Below the pieces are notes generated by a model. That model was not told where the DNA came from. It was given only the letters and a program-made list of their open reading frames with translations, and ran no database searches. Shown in pieces: positions 5,505 through 6,561 of a DNA stretch of 6,561 nucleotides. Where the stretch lies: contig NZ_JAIWON010000155.1 of NCBI RefSeq assembly GCF_020216885.1, positions 1 to 6,561 on the forward strand, read 5' to 3'. Made by a program: the position numbers and the translations under genes. The DNA is from Zymomonas sp. GTDB lineage: Bacteria > Pseudomonadota > Alphaproteobacteria > Sphingomonadales > Sphingomonadaceae. How positions within the stretch are numbered: the first letter of the stretch is position 1; every line of letters begins with the position of its first letter.

Positions 5505-6422
5505 CTAATCTTGTGGCGGGCGGGGAAAAAGATGTTTTTCTTTTAGATCTTGTTCCGCTTTTTCTATATTTTGCTGCCGGAGAATGGCATCCGCTCCAAG
5601 CTTTTTTTCAAGCGAGGCCGCCAGCAACTCCACCATGACCAGACAAGGCACCAGAGATTCATGCGATGTGAAAAGCGTAAAATCGCAGGTCAGCACATGA
5701 TGTGCCAAACGGGAAACCGGTGATAATTTCGGATCCGTTATCAGAATAATGGTGGTGCGTCTTTGATGTGCCTGTTCCGCCAAGAGAGCGATGTCTTCTT
5801 GATAATGACAGATGTCAAATAGCAACAATATATCGCGTCTTCCGCTATCTATGAGTTGTTCATAGGGCGTGAAAGCGTTGTTCTGAACCAAATGAGTGCG
5901 AGGGCGTAATCGGTGTAACTGATACCAGAATAATTCGGCAATCGGATGCGTGAGATGGTTACCGACAATGTAAACATTGCGCGAGCAATCGGCGAGAAGT
6001 TCGGTTACATCTTCCAATTCACAAGCATTGATCTGCTGTAACGTCCTGTGCATACAATTTTCAAAGAAGCTGTCAGCTTCTTGAAGCACAGACGCAACGG
6101 CAGGACGGTCGCTGACATGATTGGCGGTATCATCCTGATTTTGGGGCGTATTATAGATGAGTTTTTGATATAACTCGCCCCTTAAACTGGCTTGAAATTC
6201 AGGAAAACTGCTGAAACCCAATTTTGAAACGAAACGCAGCACGGTGGGCCCGCTTACTTTGGCTTTCGCCCCCAGTTTTGCAACGGTCTCTAAACCGGCC
6301 ATCATATCGCTGGCAAATAATATCTGAGCAATTCGCCTTTCAGCCTGCGTGAAATTTTCTGACGCCTGATGAATTAGAATAGCAAGATTTGATGTATCTT
6401 TTTTTACTTTATGCGCTTTCAT
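5505..6422 (-). CDS. RpiR/MurR-family transcriptional regulator (HTH + SIS domain)
   Basis: This is a 305-residue DNA-binding regulator of the RpiR type, normal length for the family. The N-terminal HTH domain (about 12-90) carries FTQAERRIAQILFASD and then LETVAKLGAKAKVSGPTVLRFVSKLGFSSFPEFQ, the standard recognition-helix region. A SIS sugar-phosphate-binding domain follows (about 136-270). Its usual ligand motifs are changed: GxGxS is GNHLT (154-158), and the normal SxSGxT segment reads FDICHYQ (202-208), so the ligand may not be an ordinary sugar phosphate. I took ATG 6422 as the start because it gives a family-like N-terminus. A TTG at 6461 would add 13 residues (318 in all). Neither has a strong ribosome site. 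The stop TAG is at 5505-5507, and sdaA starts 90 bases further on in the same direction. Control of sdaA or of itself is inferred from position only. Confidence 0.88.
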   Translation of the reverse strand: MKAHKVKKDTSNLAILIHQASENFTQAERRIAQILFASDMMAGLETVAKLGAKAKVSGPTVLRFVSKLGFSSFPEFQASLRGELYQKLIYNTPQNQDDTANHVSDRPAVASVLQEADSFFENCMHRTLQQINACELEDVTELLADCSRNVYIVGNHLTHPIAELFWYQLHRLRPRTHLVQNNAFTPYEQLIDSGRRDILLLFDICHYQEDIALLAEQAHQRRTTIILITDPKLSPVSRLAHHVLTCDFTLFTSHESLVPCLVMVELLAASLEKKLGADAILRQQNIEKAEQDLKEKHLFPRPPQD

Positions 6423-6475
6423 GCGATGCTTGCAATATTTGTTAACATAGAATCTTTGCAAATATAAAAAAGGTT

Positions 6476-6487
6476 TTTCTTAAGAAA
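6476..6487. promoter_or_regulatory. 12-bp perfect palindrome upstream of the regulator, candidate operator
   Basis: TTTCTTAAGAAA is a perfect palindrome 53 bases upstream of the regulator ATG, in the only gene-free segment on that side (6423-6561, very AT-rich). RpiR-type proteins often bind dyads near their own promoter, so an autoregulatory site is possible. I could not place a convincing -35/-10 pair here; TATATT on the minus strand near 6461-6466 is the best -10-like element. Beyond the palindrome this segment holds nothing else I can name. Confidence 0.3.
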
Positions 6488-6561
6488 TTCCCCCTATTTT
6501 GAAATATTGGTATCATTTTATTATTTAAATTGGAAGGCTTTAAAAAAGATATTTTGTCAGA

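Overview
The window looks like chromosomal DNA of an alphaproteobacterium. My best guess is Zymomonas mobilis or a close sphingomonad relative. That guess rests on the class II DAHP synthase type, the moderate-GC genes separated by very AT-rich spacers, and the siderophore-receptor and serine-dehydratase families present. It is inference, not a database match.

Layout: the left edge holds the last 350 codons of a class II 3-deoxy-7-phosphoheptulonate synthase (+; first step of the shikimate pathway). A complete tRNA-Glu(CTC) gene with encoded CCA follows at 1111-1186, with its own likely promoter. Next is a very AT-rich control region of about 470 bases (1187-1663), then a complete TonB-dependent siderophore-type receptor (1664-4027, +) with an unusual histidine-rich segment between its signal peptide and plug. 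A shared hairpin at 4037-4075 separates it from a convergent gene. On the minus strand are a single-chain iron-sulfur L-serine ammonia-lyase (sdaA, 4053-5414) and, upstream of it in the same direction, an RpiR/MurR-type regulator (5505-6422). The 90-base gap between them makes a regulator-enzyme unit plausible.

The most interesting part is the leader of the receptor gene. A near-consensus Fur operator (15 of 19 positions) covers the -35 element of a good promoter. About 100 bases downstream, a strong Shine-Dalgarno precedes an 18-codon leader ORF (1596-1652). The UAA stop of that ORF overlaps the receptor's own Shine-Dalgarno, and this sits in the 3' arm of a perfect 8-bp hairpin (1637-1658). 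The arrangement suggests iron-controlled transcription combined with translational coupling: translation of the leader opens the hairpin and exposes the receptor ribosome site. A canonical -1 slippery heptamer in the leader (1628-1634) gives a competing reading in which leader and receptor are fused by frameshifting.

The serine-dehydratase gene also has a hairpin over its ribosome site and carries a run of nine G in its coding strand, which could be a slippage site.
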